DNA of 64,000 nucleotides from JAIOQJ01 sp963718635. GTDB taxonomy: Bacteria; Planctomycetota; Planctomycetia; Gemmatales; Gemmataceae. Both the position numbers and the translations under genes were made by a program. The DNA is taken from assembly GCA_963718635.1 (NCBI GenBank), contig OY970367.1:4526001-4590000 (forward strand). Direction: 5' to 3'. Below are positions 37,866-49,479 of the stretch, one piece after another (position 1 is the first letter of the stretch; the number at the start of each line of letters is the position of its first letter). Below the pieces are notes generated by a model that worked only from the letters and a program-made list of their open reading frames with translations, was not told the DNA's origin and ran no database searches.

Positions 37866-40800
37866 GTGCCGATCAACGTCATCTGTCCGCATTGCGAAAG
37901 TCGGCTGAACCTGCAAGAGGACTTGCTCGGCAAGCCGATGCGCTGCCCGATTTGCCGGGATATTTTCACGGTGGCCGTGGCAACGCCTCTGGTTCCTGAG
38001 CCAATTGAAGCCGTGCCCGAGCCAAAAAGCGAACCGAAGGCCAAAGTTGGTGTGCCGCGGGCGGATGCGCCGGCGCCCAATTACCAAAGTGGATCGATCA
38101 CCGACTTCATCGAGTTGCTGCCGGTCGAGCCATCTGCGCAAGTTGCGCCCTCTGTCGAGCCAAAAGAGATCGTTTGGTCGGAAAGCCCTGCGCCTGACCA
38201 GACCTTGCTTGTTCCGGCAGCGTCTGAAGTGAAGGAGATTGTTTGGTCGGCCGATGGAGAGGCGACTGAAGGTAGCTTGCCAGGTCCTGCGGATGAAGGG
38301 ACAGACGACGCTAATCCGATACAACCCGAGGCAAGAATTGCTCCACGCCGCAAGCGTAGCCGCGTCGCGTTGCTCGCTTTCCTGATTACGGTGGTCATTG
38401 GAGGCATCGGCGCCGGCGGCTATTGGTTGAAGAAACACAACGATGCCGCGCCCGATCGGCTTATAGCCCGCGCGCAGCAGGAATACGACAAAAAAAACTA
38501 CGAGCCTGCGCGCGCTGCCTTCGATCAGTTCGCCAAAGAATATCCCGACGATCCGCGCCTGCGCAGGCGCGGTTCTTTGTCGAATTGTCCGCCGTTCGAG
38601 CGACGGTCAGTTCGATCGCGGTCAAGTCAGACCCTGTACCGGCTCAAAAACAACTCGAAAAATTTTTTACGTCGATCGAGCGGCCGTCCATGAAGTCGTT
38701 CGCCGCCCCTGATCAGTTCGGCGTTGACATCTGGGAGACGACGTTGAAGCTGACTGAGGAATTCGCGAGCAAAGCGGAATCGGCCTTTATTCGCGATAGC
38801 CCGGATGCAGCGTCCGCTTTGCTCGAACAGGCGACTCAGCTCGGCACGAACGTCGATCGCTTTCGGCCGGCGGAGCTCCCGAAAGAAAATGTCTATGCGC
38901 AGATGGAGGAGCTTAAACGAAAGATCATAGCCGCACGGGCGAGGCTCGACTATTTGGCTAAGACCAAGCAGGACGTGGCCGAGGCAGACGACAATGCCAT
39001 CGCGCTAGCTCGCAAGGCAATCAAGGAGGCCGGCTACGAAAACGACTCTGCATTCAGCAAGCTGCTCCAAGAGGCTGAGACGAAGATCGCGGAGCTGGCG
39101 ACTTATACACGCTTCGAGCCGCCTATTGAAGCGATTCAACAACCTCGGCCAACATCGACGAGTTTATTGTTCGCGCCTCGGCTTGACTCGCCCGCCAATC
39201 GAATGCCACTTGGACCGGGCCCTGCAACTGTTTTCTTCGCGTTGGCCCGGGGTGTACTCTATGCGCTCGATGAAAGCGACGGCCATGTTCTCTGGGCGAT
39301 GCGCGTCGGCATCGATGGCGATTTGTTGCCGCTCATGGTGCCTGCGAGCGACCTTCATCCGGAGCTGGCGATCGTCATTTCGAATGATGGAACGAAATGT
39401 TCGTTAGCCGCCTGCATCGCTCGAACGGGAGAAGCGCTGTGGCAACAGCCTCTTTCCTTGCCATGCATGGGACAGCTGCTTTTGATCGGCCAGCGGATAT
39501 TTGTGCCGCTGCTCGATAAGCCGCTGAAGAAGGGAGAACGACTTCAGCGCCATGAAGTGGGCATCATTCTCGAAATCGAATTAGCCAGTGGTTCGCAGAT
39601 CGGACGCTTAACCCTGGGTCGCCCCTTGGGGGCAGCGCCCGTTCGTCGACCTGGAACGGGTCAAATCCTGTGCCCGGCGGAGTCGCGCGGCGTTTACGCG
39701 TTTGATGTTGAACGTGTTTCTGCAGATGGCGCCCGACTCGATCCTGCCTATCTCGGAATGCTGCAAACCAATCACGAAGCCGGAAGTTTACGCGGCGAGC
39801 CCATCATCACCGTGGGCGAATCCGAAAACCCCGCGCTGCTCATTCTGGGAATCGCCGACGGACTCGACACCATGAAACTTCATCCCTTCCCGCTATCGGG
39901 GCCGGAGAAGCCCCTAGCGATAGCCGGTGAAGTTCCGACTCCGATCGCTTTGACCGGTTGGACGTGGTTCAAGCCCTTTTGCGATTCGGAGAAACTTGCG
40001 GTCGTCACCGATTCCGGTCAATTCGGACTCTTTGGCCTTAAGCAACTTGGCAATCTGGATGCACCCATCTTCATACTGCCGCCCGATACGCTCGTATTGC
40101 CCGAATCGCGGGTTCGGAGCCGGGGGCAAGTCGTCCATGCGGACGAGGAAACGATCTGGGTGCTGGCACGAGGATCTCTGCACCAATGGCGCATCGGCTT
40201 CAACGCGAAGGATGGACTGAAACTCGTTGCGCGAGACAAGCCCATTCCGCTGGGCGAACCTTTGCAGAATCCGCAAACCAATGCCCGTGGCGACACAGCA
40301 ATGGTAGTGACCCAACAGGGCGCCGGTTCTTCGTTTCGGGCGACGGCCATAAATCTGACGAACGGCGCCATCCGCTGGCAAAGGCAACTTGGCTTGGTCG
40401 CCCATGGCGAGCCAATCCATTTCGATGAAAACGTCTTGATCATGGATCAAGACGGCGGCCTCTATCAAATGGGTGAGTCTCAACTATCTGCCGTTTCATC
40501 AGCGCCATGGCTGATTGACGATCGTTGGCTTGTGGCTCGGCCGCTCGCTGACGTCGTTGGCGACAAATACTTTTTTGCCGCTGTCGATCGGCAGTCGGCA
40601 TACGCCATCTTGACAACGCAAAACAACCGAGGGCTAACGATCACCATACGGCATTACCAACCCGGGCACTCGGTGGCAGAACGATCAGCTGTTATTCCCG
40701 CTGCGCTTGCCGGAAAGCCGATTGTCGCTGGTCAAGCGATCATCTTACCGCTTGCCAATGGCCTGCTTTACCGGTTGCCGTTTGGGAAGGATAAGCCTTT

Positions 40801-41576
40801 GGAAGCAGGCCCGACCTGGCGCGGCGAGCGCGTTCCCGATCAGGCAAAATGTTGCCTGGCGGCGATTGACGAAAACGAGTTTCTAGCCGGCAACGGAGCG
40901 AAATCGCTCTATCGCTGGCGCTGGGCGGAGGGCGAAGACGATTTCTCCCGTCGCGGTGAAGTGACAATCAGCGATAAGATTCGTGCTCTGCAGCTTGTCC
41001 ATCGCCATCCGTCTGTTGATGTGTTTGTCTTTGAAGCGCGAGGCGCGGTAACTCGTTGGGATGCCGACAAACTGGCTTCCAACTCGCAACCGCTGCAAGC
41101 ATGGCGACCGAGCGACAAAGGTTCATTTCCGCTTGGAGCTCTTGCCTGTGGCCCTCGTCTCACGACTGCGGAATGCATCGACTATGTGATCGATCGCTCG
41201 ATAATGGCCTCCCTGATCTGGGATGCTGCGTCGAACCAATGGCAATTGCAGCGCGCCATGTCAGGCGAAAGCGAAGAGTGGTGCGGTATTCCGCAACGCC
41301 TGGGGCGACGGATATTTGCCACCACGCGCAGCGGGCAAGTCCGCGTTTTTGATGCGAGCAATGGCCAACGTTCGCAACTGCCGGGGCGCTGCAGTCCCGG
41401 CAACGGCAGGACTACCCTGGAACGATGCCACATTCCTGCTCCCCCTGGCGGACGGCACTCTGCTGCTGGAACCTTTACGAAGCCGATCGCCGACCATTTT
41501 CTTCTATGCACTTCCTCCGTTCGGTTTGCCTATTCCCTTTTTGAACATGCATGAACAGAACTGGATGCTGCCGTAA
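37866..41576 (+). CDS. Zinc-ribbon, membrane-anchored TPR/PQQ-propeller protein (2 frameshifts)
   Basis: The start GTG at 37866 is followed by an MJ0042-type zinc ribbon (ICPHCESRLN ... MRCPICRDIF, two CxxC pairs). A Pro/Glu-rich cytoplasmic linker with two EIVWS repeats precedes one membrane helix (VALLAFLITVVIGGIGAGGYW). A TPR-like stretch (ARAQQEYDKKNYEPARAAFD), coiled helices and a large PQQ-like propeller (ALARGVLYALDESDGHVLWA, IARTGEALWQQP, NLTNGAIRWQRQ) follow. Shifts near 38568 and 41388; the corrected end is PLADGTLLLEP ... EQNWMLP at 41576. Pieces: 37866-38693 and 38423-41554. Probably an inner-membrane protein facing the periplasm; ligand unknown. Confidence 0.78.
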
Positions 41577-41838
41577 AAGCGCTAAATGTTTCTCGAAAGC
41601 TAGGAATCTGTGATCCAACAATCGCGACCCTGCCTTTTGCTGCAAACCAACTTGCAAAGCCTGCGGCGTCAGGCTATTCTTTGATGAAAATTTTTGTTCG
41701 CGCAAAGATTCCCGCGAATGGGCTTTAAGTTTTCATTTCTTATTTTTCTGTCCCAAATTTTTTTGTCGGTTTCTTCATATCTCCCAGTTTCACTGTGCGG
41801 AAACGCCGTCACTGGCGCGTCCGGCTAACAAGACGTTT
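41577..41838. other. intergenic between convergent genes
   Basis: AT-rich, with several T and A runs (41690-41770) and a short GCGTCCGGCTAACAAG at 41815-41832 that recalls the family A repeat end. No gene seen. Confidence 0.4.
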
Positions 41839-43278
<1,440 letters not shown>

Positions 43279-43370
43279 AATGCTTGGATATCCGCCCGGT
43301 TGGAGGATAGAACAAGCGGTATGAGAGAGATCGAGTTGATTGCCTCGAATCATCCGCCAGATGCCACCAT

Positions 43371-43937
43371 ATGAATGCGAAGCCTTTTTGCCCATTCGAT
43401 GTTGTCGCCATCAGCGTTTGGACAGCGCTGATGGCCGTTATTTTTGGCGTCCCCCCCGTGATGGCTCTTGCCGATCCGGGGGACTTCCTCATTCGCAACA
43501 CCATTCGGCTTTCGCTTGTCTATTGGGCGATCGCTTGGGTGTTGCTGTTGGAACGCTCTCGGTCTTTTCGATGGTTCTGGACGCTGGCGTGGGCGGCCTA
43601 CATCGTCCACGTTGTAATGGCGTTCCATTATTTTCATCATTGGTCGCACACGTCTGCGGTGAACCACGTGCAAGCGACGAGCGGCTTTGGGCCTGGGATA
43701 TTTGTCTCCTATCTCTTCACGGCTTTGTGGACGGCTGATGTCGTATGGCAATGGGGGGCTGCTGAATCGTATTACCGAGGGCCGAAATGGCTTTCGGTTG
43801 CCTGGCACGCATTTATGGTTTTTATTATCTTCAACGGCGCCGTGGTCTATGAAAGTGGTCCGACGCGGTGGATCAGCGCGATTATCCTTACCGCTTTATT
43901 CTGTCTAACGCTTCATCGCTGGCGTCATCGTCGCTGA
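43371..43937 (+). CDS. Polytopic membrane protein, unknown
   Basis: 188 residues with about five membrane segments (AISVWTALMAVIFGVPPVMA, LVYWAIAWVLLL, FWTLAWAAYIVHVVMAFHYF, FVSYLFTALWTADVVW, WLSVAWHAFMVFIIFNGAVV). A His-rich loop, HYFHHWSH, lies between helices three and four and could bind a metal or haem; this is only a suggestion. The gene diverges from pyk with 92 bases between starts. No family recognised. Confidence 0.7.
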   Translation: MNAKPFCPFDVVAISVWTALMAVIFGVPPVMALADPGDFLIRNTIRLSLVYWAIAWVLLLERSRSFRWFWTLAWAAYIVHVVMAFHYFHHWSHTSAVNHVQATSGFGPGIFVSYLFTALWTADVVWQWGAAESYYRGPKWLSVAWHAFMVFIIFNGAVVYESGPTRWISAIILTALFCLTLHRWRHRR

Positions 43938-44172
43938 AGGGCCCTATGACATTTTTTTGAACGGGGAAATCGAGTGGGCGCGACGCTCGCGAATTCGAAA
44001 ATCGGCTTTAGTTAGCTTCGAACCTGAGGTGTCCCCTGAAGCCGTTTTCGTATTTGGGCAACTCGCTCGAACCCTCGACTGATTCCGCGTGTCTGCGAAG
44101 TAGTGAAATTAGGCAGTTCTGCCCGAACTAACCTCTATCCAATCCTTAATCATTCAGCCATAAACTAAACCG

Positions 44173-45579
44173 ATGCTTCTCACCATTACGGCGACTCACC
44201 GACCGGCGAATGATCTAGGCTACCTCCTCCACAAGCATCCAGCGCGGTTTCAGTCGTTCGACATGAGCTTCGGCAAGGCCCATGTCTACTATCCCGAAGT
44301 AGGGGCCGACCGCTGCACGGCCTGCTTGATGCTCGATGTGGATGCCGTGGGGATAGTGCGTGGCAAGAACCCTGATCAGAGTTTTCTGCTGGGGCAGTAC
44401 GTCAATGACCGTCCCTATGCCGCTTCGTCGTTCATGAGCGTGGCTATTGCTCAGGTGCTCGGTTCGGCATTGCAGGGCCGATGCAAGGATCGACCTGAGT
44501 TAGTTGCCATGCGAATTCCGCTCGAAGCTCAGCTCGATGTGCTCTCCATACGTGGCGGCGAAAAAGTTCTGCGGGCTATGTTCGAGCCGCTTGGCTACGA
44601 AGTCGACGCTGTTCGCTACACGCTTGACGATCGTTTTCCCGAATGGGGCGAAAGCCCTTACTTCTCCGTGACCGTGCGAAAGACGACCACGCTGAGCGAA
44701 CTCCTGACCCACTTATACGTCCTGATCCCCGTGTTTGACACACGCAAACACTACTTCGTCGGGGACGATGAAATCGACAAGCTGCTCGCCAAAGGCGAAG
44801 GATGGCTGGCTCAGCATCCAGAGAAGGAAGAGATTGCCCGTCGGTATCTGCGCTTTCAGCCAAGTCTCTACCGGATGGCGCTTAGCCGACTGGTCGTTGA
44901 GGAAGAATCCGTTGAAGACGAGGAAGAAACGCCCGAGAGGGAGAAAGCCGAGGAGTCGTTGGAGAAGACGATTAGCCTCAACGAACAGCGTCTCATGGCG
45001 GTAATGGCGGTACTACGATCGAGCGGCGCCAAGCGGGTGCTCGACCTCGGTTGCGGCGAGGGTAAACTCATTCGGGAACTGTTAAAGGACCGGCAATTCG
45101 AAGAGATTGCCGGCATGGATGTGTCCATCCGCACGCTAGAACTGGCGACCCGTCGATTGAAGTTGGAACGCTTGCCGGACAAGCAAGCGAGCCGCGTCAA
45201 ACTGATTCACGGCTCGCTCGTGTACCGCGACAAGAGACTTGAGGGCTTCGATGCCGCCAGCGTGGTTGAAGTGATCGAACACCTCGACCCGCCTCGCTTG
45301 AAAGCCTTCGAGCGCGTGCTATTCGAGTTCGCCAAGCATCGGACGGTCGTGCTGACCACTCCGAACAGCGAGTACAACGTGATATGGGAGACGCTGCCAG
45401 CCGGGAGGTTTCGCCATGCCGACCACCGCTTCGAATGGACCCGGCAGGAGTTTCAAGATTGGGCGACGGATGCCGCGACACGGTTTGGTTACGCCGTACG
45501 CTTTTTGGGTGTTGGGCCGGAACATGCCGAGTACGGATCGCCGACGCAGATGGGGGTGTTTGAGCGGCAAGTCTGCTAG
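44173..45579 (+). CDS. hen1: Hen1: 3'-terminal RNA ribose 2'-O-methyltransferase
   Basis: Bacterial Hen1 methylates the 2'-OH at the 3' end of a cleaved RNA so that the junction resealed by Pnkp cannot be cut again by the same ribotoxin. The N-terminal half (residues 1-240: LLTITATHRPANDLGYLLHK, FGKAHVYYPE) is the Hen1 N-terminal domain that activates the Pnkp ligase. After an acidic linker (EEESVEDEEETPEREKAEE), residues ~270-465 are the methyltransferase: VLDLGCGEG (SAM loop), VVEVIEHLDPPRL with the metal-binding Glu-Glu-His set, TTPNSEYN, and RHADHRFEWTRQEF. Intact, and the first gene of the same-strand island ending in pnkp. Confidence 0.95.
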   Translation: MLLTITATHRPANDLGYLLHKHPARFQSFDMSFGKAHVYYPEVGADRCTACLMLDVDAVGIVRGKNPDQSFLLGQYVNDRPYAASSFMSVAIAQVLGSALQGRCKDRPELVAMRIPLEAQLDVLSIRGGEKVLRAMFEPLGYEVDAVRYTLDDRFPEWGESPYFSVTVRKTTTLSELLTHLYVLIPVFDTRKHYFVGDDEIDKLLAKGEGWLAQHPEKEEIARRYLRFQPSLYRMALSRLVVEEESVEDEEETPEREKAEESLEKTISLNEQRLMAVMAVLRSSGAKRVLDLGCGEGKLIRELLKDRQFEEIAGMDVSIRTLELATRRLKLERLPDKQASRVKLIHGSLVYRDKRLEGFDAASVVEVIEHLDPPRLKAFERVLFEFAKHRTVVLTTPNSEYNVIWETLPAGRFRHADHRFEWTRQEFQDWATDAATRFGYAVRFLGVGPEHAEYGSPTQMGVFERQVC

Positions 45580-45580
45580 A

Positions 45581-45937
45581 ATGGCTCGGATGGACGAGGC
45601 ATCTACCGGCAATCGGTCGATTCGGGAACGGCTCGACGAGTTCTATCGCCGGCTGGGCCTGTTGCCCCGGGCGGCGACAGCGGACGAAGCATTGGCGCAA
45701 ATCAACGCTACATTGGATTTAGTCGAAGACCAATGGAGCGGGGTGCTGAAGCAGTCGCCGCCGCCTCCACCTTTCGAATTCCACAGTCGGATGTATGGCC
45801 CGTCGCCCGACTTTGTTTTACGGCGGAACGATGGAAGTATCCTGGCGTTGACGCGCGGCCATCGAATCGAAATCACAATCGATGGATCGTTCAAAATCAT
45901 CGGTAAGGCATCTGGCGCGACGGAGTTTCAAAAATGA
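45581..45937 (+). CDS. hypothetical protein, 118 aa, in the RNA-repair island
   Basis: The start ATG at 45581 lies directly after the hen1 stop, and the stop overlaps the next start by four bases (ATGA at 45934), so it is translationally coupled on both sides. The N-terminal 60 residues look helical (RERLDEFYRRLGLL, ADEALAQINATLDLVEDQWS); after a Pro run come beta-like segments (MYGPSPDFVLRRNDGSILAL, GHRIEITIDGSFKII). I recognise no family. Its position argues for expression with Hen1. Confidence 0.7.
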   Translation: MARMDEASTGNRSIRERLDEFYRRLGLLPRAATADEALAQINATLDLVEDQWSGVLKQSPPPPPFEFHSRMYGPSPDFVLRRNDGSILALTRGHRIEITIDGSFKIIGKASGATEFQK

Positions 45938-46563
45938 CGTGCGAAGCGTTGAGCGACATGCAAAATCTGTGCGACCGATTGACGCGCGAACTTCCAGATA
46001 TTACGGCGGAACTAACGGACTTTCCATCTGGAAGCGCCATGCTCGATTTGCGCCGCGCAGGTCGTTCGTTTGTGATGTCTTACTCTCCGGCGACGGGATT
46101 CGGGGTGGACGAGGTATTGCCTGACGAAGGGTTTCTAACCAATTGCCAGTTTTGTTTCACCCAGTTCGAACCAGCGGCTCAGAAGTTATGCAACCTTGTG
46201 CTGACCGATCACACCGAGCCGTCTGCACCTGGCTTATCCCTCGTCGTACTGCGAAGCGCCGATATTCATTTGGCCAAAGACTTCTACACCGTCCTCGGAT
46301 TGAACTTCGTCGAGGAAAGGCACGGCGAAGGTCCTTTGCATTTTTCAGCTATGGCCGGTTCAACGGTCGTCGAGATTTACCCCTGTCGGCAAGATGAATC
46401 TCCCACTCCGGTTCGACTCGGCTTTCGGGTTCAGAGTGTCGATCAAACCGTTAAGGAACTCGCCAGAAAGGGTGCGAGTATTGTTCGCGAACCGAAGGAT
46501 TCTGTTTGGGGACGCCGTGCACTCGTTGAAGATCCGGATCGCAACCGGATTGAACTTAACTGA
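45934..46563 (+). CDS. VOC (glyoxalase/dioxygenase-fold) protein with N-terminal extension
   Basis: Residues ~100-209 form a VOC domain: LSLVVLRSADIHLAKDFYTV, LGLNFVEERHGEGPLHFSA, VVEIYPC, VRLGFRVQSVDQTV and the closing VEDPDRNRIELN. His and Glu candidates for the metal site are present. The first ~95 residues (SFVMSYSPATGFGVDEVL, CQFCFTQFEP) are not VOC; they may be a separate immunity-like or hypothetical domain and show no motif I know. It overlaps the preceding gene by four bases. A role in RNA repair would be guilt by association only. Confidence 0.75.
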   Translation: MTCEALSDMQNLCDRLTRELPDITAELTDFPSGSAMLDLRRAGRSFVMSYSPATGFGVDEVLPDEGFLTNCQFCFTQFEPAAQKLCNLVLTDHTEPSAPGLSLVVLRSADIHLAKDFYTVLGLNFVEERHGEGPLHFSAMAGSTVVEIYPCRQDESPTPVRLGFRVQSVDQTVKELARKGASIVREPKDSVWGRRALVEDPDRNRIELN

Positions 46564-46653
46564 CTCCCCCTCGCCGCCGCCGCGTAAAACTCCCTTCTCA
46601 GTCGCTTTCGATACTCGAGAGTGCTTCGTCACCACTGCATTGAAGTGCATACG

Positions 46654-47595
46654 ATGAACGATCGCGTCCATCACCATCCCAACCTGATTTTCTCGGTCGG
46701 CACGCAGGTCGTGTCGCGCCTTGACATCCACGGCTCGTCTGGTCTCGTCCTGCATCCGCGCGGTACGGTCGGCGTCATCGTCAAGTCGCCGGCCGATCTC
46801 GATCACTCGTATCGGGTGCGCTTCCTTGATGGCTTCGAAGCTGCGCTCAAACGCAACGAGGTCGCCATGCTGGCTCAGTTCAAAGAGGGCGAGATAGGCG
46901 ACAGCCCCCGTGCCGTGGCCCATGCCGATTTGTACCAGCGCGTGTTCTATCGCTGCGTGATTGGCTCTCAAGCTTTTGGCCTTGCTGATGGCGACTCGGA
47001 CGTGGATCGTCGTGGAATCTATCTTCCCACCGCTGAACAGCACTGGTCGCTCTACGGCATTCCCGACCAATTGGAGAACGATGCAACCCAGGAGGTATAT
47101 TGGGAACTTCAGAAGTTTCTTATTCTTGCGCTGAAAGCGAACCCGAACATCCTGGAGTGCCTCTATACGCCCATGGTCGAGAAGGCGACGCCGCTGGCCG
47201 AAGAACTGTTGGCGATGAAATCAATCTTCTTGTCGCGAGTCGTCTATCAAACCTTCAACGGCTACGTGTTGAGCCAATTCAAGAAGATGCAGGCCGACCT
47301 GCGTAATAAAGGCAATGTGAAATGGAAGCACGTGATGCACTTAATCCGCTTGCTGATCTCGGGCATCGGCGTGCTCAAGCATGGCTTTGTATCGGTGCGG
47401 GTTGAAGAGAACCGCGATCAACTTCTCGCCATCAAGCGAGGCGAGTTGCCGTGGGTGGAGACCGAGAAGTGGCGACGGTCGCTGCATAAGGATTTTGATC
47501 GAGCGCTGGTGGAAACGAAATTGCCGGACCGTCCTGACTATGAGAAAGCTAACGCATTTCTCATCAAAGCACGGCGGCAGGCTTCAGAAGGATGA
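46654..47595 (+). CDS. Nucleotidyltransferase-superfamily protein, paralogue 1
   Basis: The MNT/polymerase-beta-type signature is GSQAFGLADGDSDVDRRGIY, the G-S then D-S-D-x-D pattern that binds metal and nucleotide (COG3541-like). About 95 residues precede it, with beta-rich NLIFSVGTQVVSRLDI and RGTVGVIVKS. The C-terminal half is helical (WELQKFLILALKANPNILEC, KWKHVMHLIRLLISGIGVL). The ATG at 46654 is chosen; an upstream TTG-type start at 46621 adds 11 residues. Its stop lies inside the left inverted repeat of the four-helix-bundle cassette, so the last residues (ASEG) may be repeat-derived. Likely function: transfer of a nucleotide to an RNA or protein end, target unknown. Confidence 0.82.
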   Translation: MNDRVHHHPNLIFSVGTQVVSRLDIHGSSGLVLHPRGTVGVIVKSPADLDHSYRVRFLDGFEAALKRNEVAMLAQFKEGEIGDSPRAVAHADLYQRVFYRCVIGSQAFGLADGDSDVDRRGIYLPTAEQHWSLYGIPDQLENDATQEVYWELQKFLILALKANPNILECLYTPMVEKATPLAEELLAMKSIFLSRVVYQTFNGYVLSQFKKMQADLRNKGNVKWKHVMHLIRLLISGIGVLKHGFVSVRVEENRDQLLAIKRGELPWVETEKWRRSLHKDFDRALVETKLPDRPDYEKANAFLIKARRQASEG

Positions 47596-48020
47596 AGGGG
47601 GAGGGATGAAGGATGAATAATGAAGGCAAGCCCATTGAGCTCAAGAAGCGAACCAAGCAATTCGCACTACGCATTATTCGGCTCTTCGCGGCATTGCCAA
47701 AGACGACCGAGGCCCAAGTGCTGGGGAAACAACTTTTGCGATCAGGGACTTCGGTCGGCGCGCATTATCGGGAAGGGACGCGCGCACGATCAAACGCCGA
47801 ATTCATCAGCAAGCTCGAAGGAGGTTTGCAAGAGTTGGAGGAATCGGCTTATTGGCTGGAATTGTTATCGGAAGGGAAACTGATCAGCGCCCATCTGTTG
47901 GTGGATTTGCAGAAAGAAGCTGATGAATTGACAGCCATTCTGGTAACCTGCGTCAAAAACGCAAAGAGTAAAAAATGATGGATGCATTTCTCATCCTTCC
48001 GCCTTTATCCTTCCTCCTTC
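47587..48020. mobile_element. candidate mobile cassette: four-helix-bundle gene between purine-rich inverted repeats
   Basis: The left end 47587-47616 and the reverse complement of the right end 47991-48020 align over 30 bases with about two thirds identity (both start GAAGGA and end GAAGGATGA). Between them lies only the four-helix-bundle gene. The cassette separates two nucleotidyltransferase genes that would otherwise be adjacent, supplies the stop of the first and the first codons of the second. No transposase is present. Confidence 0.6.
47613..47978 (+). CDS. Four-helix-bundle protein (S23/IVP family)
   Basis: A member of the family encoded in 23S rRNA intervening sequences, also related to the Avd accessory protein of diversity-generating retroelements. 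Motifs: FALRIIRLFAALPKTTEAQV, LGKQLLRSGTSVGAHYREGT, RARSNAEFISKLEGGLQELE, ESAYWLELL. It is 121 residues, highly basic at the N-terminus, and probably an oligomeric nucleic-acid-binding bundle. Its stop overlaps an ATG for the next gene. It sits between inverted repeats with no reverse transcriptase or rRNA nearby. Confidence 0.88.
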   Translation: MNNEGKPIELKKRTKQFALRIIRLFAALPKTTEAQVLGKQLLRSGTSVGAHYREGTRARSNAEFISKLEGGLQELEESAYWLELLSEGKLISAHLLVDLQKEADELTAILVTCVKNAKSKK

Positions 48021-48743
48021 CGGAGTATCCGCTGGTCTTCACGACGATCAGCGGCGCGGCACCTGTACGGCTTCCCGTCGCCCGATTCGGACTTCGACTT
48101 GCGCGGCGTCCATGTGCTGCCGCTGAAGGAGGTTGTCGGCCTCCAGATCGGGCCTGAGACCATCGAAAAGTCCGGCATCTACGATGGCCTCGAAATCGAC
48201 TTGGTTACGCACGACGCTAAGAAGTTCTTCAGCCTGTTGCTGAAGAAAAACGGCTACGTTCTGGAGCAGTTGCTATCGCCGCTGGTCGTCCACACGACGG
48301 CGGAACACGCGGAACTGAAGGAGATCGCGGCCCAGTGCATCACCCGGCACCACGCGCATCACTACCTTGGCTTCGCGGAAACCCAGTGGAAACTCTTCGA
48401 GAAAGAGAACCCACCTCGAGTCAAGCCGCTCCTGTACGTGTACCGAGTGCTGTTGACCGGCATTCATCTAATGCGAACGGGAATCGTTGAAGCGAATCTG
48501 GTTCGGCTTAACGAAATCGAGAAGCTGCCGTATCTCGGCGATTTGATTCAGCGAAAGCTGGTCGGCGCAGAGAAGGAACGTTTGACCGAAACGGACCTAG
48601 ACTTTCATCGGGAAGAGTACAAGCGACTGCGCGGCAAACTCGAAGAGGCAAATAAGACGTGCCTGTTGCCGGAGGCGCCAAGCGGGGGCGCGGCGTTGCA
48701 CGATCTTTTAGTTCGCATCCGACTCGGCAGCGCGGCGGTATGA
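47975..48743 (+). CDS. Nucleotidyltransferase-superfamily protein, paralogue 2 (frameshifted, N-terminus altered)
   Basis: Core signature YGFPSPDSDFDLRGVHVLPL follows EYPLVFTTISGA after a one-base frame change near 48058 (GGCGCGGCACCTG context). It is clearly related to paralogue 1 (IYLP/VHVLP, helical C-terminal half: LYVYRVLLTGIHLMRTGIVE) but lacks the 95-residue N-terminal part. The present start, an ATG at 47975 overlapping the previous stop, translates part of the cassette's right repeat (FLILPPLSFLLP) before real homology begins, so the native N-terminal dozen residues were probably replaced. The open piece is 47982-48743. Confidence 0.78.
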
Positions 48744-48788
48744 TAGCCATGAAGGGATTAACAATGCTGCGAATGGGGAGGATCGCAT

Positions 48789-49031
48789 ATGAACCGAATT
48801 TCGACGCAATCTCGCGTGGGCAGTGATGGAGTATTGTATCTCACATTGCCCTTAGGGATCGAACAAGCGGACAAGGAGGTTTGGGTTACAGTTGATCCGA
48901 TAACTTCAACGAAAGCGATGACTCGGGATCAGTGGCAGGCGTTCGTGCTTTCGACGGCCGGGAGCATCACCGATCCCACGTTTGAGCGGCCTCCGCAGGG
49001 CGAGTACGAACAGAGAGATTTGTTGCCATGA
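48789..49031 (+). CDS. VapB-like antitoxin
   Basis: 80 residues: a beta-rich N-terminal half (RVGSDGVLYLTLPLGI, KEVWVTVDPI) like an AbrB/SpoVT-type or similar DNA-binding antitoxin, and an acidic tail. GGGGAGG lies seven bases before the ATG. It overlaps the PIN toxin start by four bases (ATGA at 49028). Identification rests mainly on its partner. Confidence 0.75.
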   Translation: MNRISTQSRVGSDGVLYLTLPLGIEQADKEVWVTVDPITSTKAMTRDQWQAFVLSTAGSITDPTFERPPQGEYEQRDLLP

Positions 49032-49429
49032 CCCATCTGCTTGACGCCAACGCCTGTATCGACCATTTGCGGCACGGCCCCACTTCAAAGGTATCAGCAA
49101 AGCTCCTTGCCGCTACACCGGGGAGCGTTTGTCTTTGTTCTGTTGTCGTCGGCGAGTTGTTATTTGGTGCGCGGCGAAGCAAGAACAGCTTCACCGCGAT
49201 TTCTAAGGTGCGAACATTTTGTTCGCCCTACCTTTCGCTTCCATTCGACGACCGCGCAGCCGACGAGTACAGCATCGTCCGTGCTGTATTGACAAGCCAG
49301 GGTCAACTCATCGGGCCAAATGACCTACTGATTGCGGCTATTGCGCTTGCCAACGGCCTGACGTTAGTGACACACAACACAACGGAGTTCGGCCGAGTGC
49401 CTCAATTGTTAATCGAAGATTGGCAATGA
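49028..49429 (+). CDS. VapC-like PIN-domain toxin
   Basis: PIN ribonuclease: LLDANACIDHLR (first Asp), VVVGELLFGARRS (Glu), IGPNDLLIAAIALANGLTLV (Asp), THNTTEFGRVPQLLIEDW, all at normal spacing over 133 residues. VapC toxins cut initiator tRNA or rRNA. Finding an RNA-cutting toxin inside an RNA-repair island may be coincidence, but the repair enzymes could in principle act on such cuts. Confidence 0.9.
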   Translation: MTHLLDANACIDHLRHGPTSKVSAKLLAATPGSVCLCSVVVGELLFGARRSKNSFTAISKVRTFCSPYLSLPFDDRAADEYSIVRAVLTSQGQLIGPNDLLIAAIALANGLTLVTHNTTEFGRVPQLLIEDWQ

Positions 49430-49479
49430 TTATTTGAGGTATTTGTGCGGCCCGAATTTTTCGATACCGAGTAACATTC

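Noticed and set aside
39914..40483. 189-codon minus-strand frame
   Set aside because: It lies wholly inside the PQQ-propeller gene on the other strand and has no recognisable motif.
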